In this document: one piece after another, positions 13,712-14,510 of the stretch
Position numbering within the stretch: position 1 is the stretch's first letter
Layout of the letters: the number at the start of each line of letters is the position of its first letter
From: NIOZ-UU13 sp964417935
Lineage (GTDB): Bacteria > Planctomycetota > Phycisphaerae > Sedimentisphaerales > Anaerobacaceae
Direction: 5' to 3'
DNA: 14,510 nucleotides
Assembly: GCA_964417935.1 (NCBI GenBank)
Contig: CAYQKF010000123.1
Span: 1 to 14,510 of the forward strand
Notes under the pieces: model-generated
What the model was told of the DNA's origin: nothing
The model's input: only the letters and a program-made list of their open reading frames with translations
Databases searched by the model: none
Program-made: the position numbers and the translations under genes

Positions 13712-14020
13712 TTAGATAATATCCCATGGCTTGGCTGTTTTCTGACTTAAATCTCGGGCACCATGTATCACAGTAAGGACTAAAATGCGATCAGCTTCCA
13801 CACGATAGATAATCCGATAATTGTGCAATAAAAGCTCCCGAATACTTTCCTCCTCAGCCTCCGGGACAGTACGTCCCATCTGAGGGAACTCCTCTAAATT
13901 TTCTACTGCTTCAATAATTTTCTCGACAAATCGAACTGCGTAATATTCCGAATCTCTCCTGATATAATCCCGAATATTTTCTAAATCCAATAGGGCCGGT
14001 TCGGTCCATTCAATCTTCAT
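13712..14020 (-). CDS. RelE/ParE-family toxin
   Basis: A 102-residue protein with the compact fold of type II toxins of the ParE/RelE superfamily. The N-terminus MKIEWTEPALLDLENIRDYI (1-20) is typical of ParE. The core LLLHNYRIIYRVEADRILVL (68-87) is followed by TVIHGARDL, where the VIHGARD motif is a family hallmark. ParE-type members poison DNA gyrase and RelE-type members cleave mRNA on the ribosome; the sequence fits the ParE branch better, but the target is not certain. The ATG at 14018-14020 lies inside the 3' end of the preceding antitoxin gene (11-base overlap), giving co-expression. Confidence 0.88.
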   Translation of the reverse strand: MKIEWTEPALLDLENIRDYIRRDSEYYAVRFVEKIIEAVENLEEFPQMGRTVPEAEEESIRELLLHNYRIIYRVEADRILVLTVIHGARDLSQKTAKPWDII

Positions 14021-14195
14021 TTGAAAGAAGCCTCTTTTTAACTTCCTTGTGAGAGATAACGTGTCCTTCTTCAGCAGCTTTCAAGGCAACCGCCAACTTC
14101 TTTTTGACGTAAAATTCGTACATAATGTCATCCCAGGTCGCTTGATCCGGCAATTTGTCAATGAGCTTCTTTGCTTCTTCCTTAATAATACTCAT
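14010..14195 (-). CDS. Antitoxin partner of the ParE/RelE-type toxin
   Basis: A small protein of 61 residues starting at ATG 14193-14195, preceded by AGAGGTGG eight bases upstream; a longer frame to 14225 lacks such a site. The sequence (KEEAKKLIDKLPDQATWDDI ... HVISHKEVKKRLL) is charged and helical. It has the WDDIMYEFYVKKK and ISHKEVKKRL segments common in short proteins encoded directly before ParE/RelE toxins. No classic ribbon-helix-helix or Phd motif is clear, so its DNA-binding mode is not assigned. By analogy it should bind and neutralise the toxin and autoregulate the operon. Confidence 0.8.
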   Translation of the reverse strand: MSIIKEEAKKLIDKLPDQATWDDIMYEFYVKKKLAVALKAAEEGHVISHKEVKKRLLSNED

Positions 14196-14280
14196 AACTT
14201 TTCCACCTCTCGGTATAGTATTCATTGATACCTGTTTATATTAGGTTTCTAATTCCCGGTAGATATCCTCAGTAGAAACT

Positions 14281-14309
14281 AAGATAGCATATACAGGGCG
14301 AAAGGTCAA
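14281..14309 (-). promoter_or_regulatory. Promoter of the toxin-antitoxin operon
   Basis: On the minus strand a -35 box TTGACC (14304-14309) is 17 bases from a -10 box TATCTT (14281-14286), with TG one base before the -10. The TATGCTATCTT context is nearly the same as TATGTTATCTT in the promoter at 6690-6718. The antitoxin ATG lies about 85 bases downstream. Confidence 0.55.
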
Positions 14310-14324
14310 GCAGCATTTTTTTGC

Positions 14325-14510
14325 CTTTGAAATTGGTCCATTCGACTGCGCTCAGGACAGGGTTTGATTGGGTTTGTTTTGGGTTTGTTCTTTCATAGCC
14401 CTTAGCCGCATTTTTCTTCATAATCCTTTGTAAATACATACTTTGCATCAATTTTACCCTTTCGGCAATTGGGTTTGAATTGGGTTTGTTTTCACCAAGT
14501 GTCCAATTGG
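14325..14510. repeat. GGGTTTG-rich dispersed repeat block at the window end
   Basis: GGGTTTG occurs five times, in two clusters: about 14360-14390 (TTTGATTGGGTTTGTTTTGG and on) and about 14468-14490 (AATTGGGTTTGAATTGGGTT and on). The segment ATTCGACTGCGCTCAGGACA precedes the first cluster. The minus strand reads as a short Asn/Pro/Gln-rich peptide (TNPKQTQSNP), but no ribosome binding site or domain supports a gene. The block continues past the window. Confidence 0.6.

Noticed and set aside
14269..14451. A 60-codon minus-strand open frame at the right end
   Set aside because: It reads through the toxin-antitoxin promoter and the GGGTTTG repeat block, so it is most likely a repeat artefact.

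Overview
The window most resembles a chromosomal segment of a Planctomycetota bacterium, probably of the Phycisphaerae or a related metagenomic lineage. That is inference: it rests on the gene content and on an unusual density of short, low-complexity dispersed repeats in nearly every intergenic gap and even inside genes. No rRNA, tRNA, CRISPR array, insertion sequence or phage gene was found.

Left part (about 1-5000, minus strand): one probable operon, read from right to left, encodes a VTC-type polyphosphate polymerase domain protein, a DUF4956 membrane protein, a HlyD-type membrane fusion protein and a TolC-type outer-membrane lipoprotein. A promoter with matches to -35 and -10 boxes lies at about 4947-4976, followed by a possible 18-residue leader peptide. 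The set has a catalytic domain, an inner-membrane protein, a periplasmic adaptor and an outer-membrane channel, but no recognisable ABC, RND or MFS pump. A polyphosphate or polyanion synthesis and export machine is a testable hypothesis. Next comes a membrane-anchored 506-residue protein (5134-6654, minus) with a probable alpha/alpha-barrel domain distantly like linalool dehydratase/isomerase.

Middle part (6852-9400, plus strand): homoserine dehydrogenase overlaps by 4 bases a phosphoglycerate-mutase-like protein of the type proposed to be an alternative homoserine kinase. Aspartokinase lies at 11706-12947, so three steps of the aspartate-to-threonine route are clustered, interrupted by an accessory stretch (9401-11705). 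That stretch holds a nine-unit 21-base tandem repeat, a small membrane protein, an AT-rich HEPN-domain protein with an RxxxxH motif and a repeat-filled 650-base gap.

Right part: a membrane-anchored staphylococcal-nuclease-type protein follows aspartokinase at 11 bases. A minus-strand ParE/RelE-type toxin-antitoxin pair follows, then a block of GGGTTTG-type repeats to the window end.

Four upstream regions carry good vegetative promoters (TTGAC-type -35, 17-18 base spacing); in three of them the -10 is preceded by TGn. A purine-rich CAGAGGACAGA / CTCTGACTTCTG repeat lies in frame inside homoserine dehydrogenase and again directly before aspartokinase.
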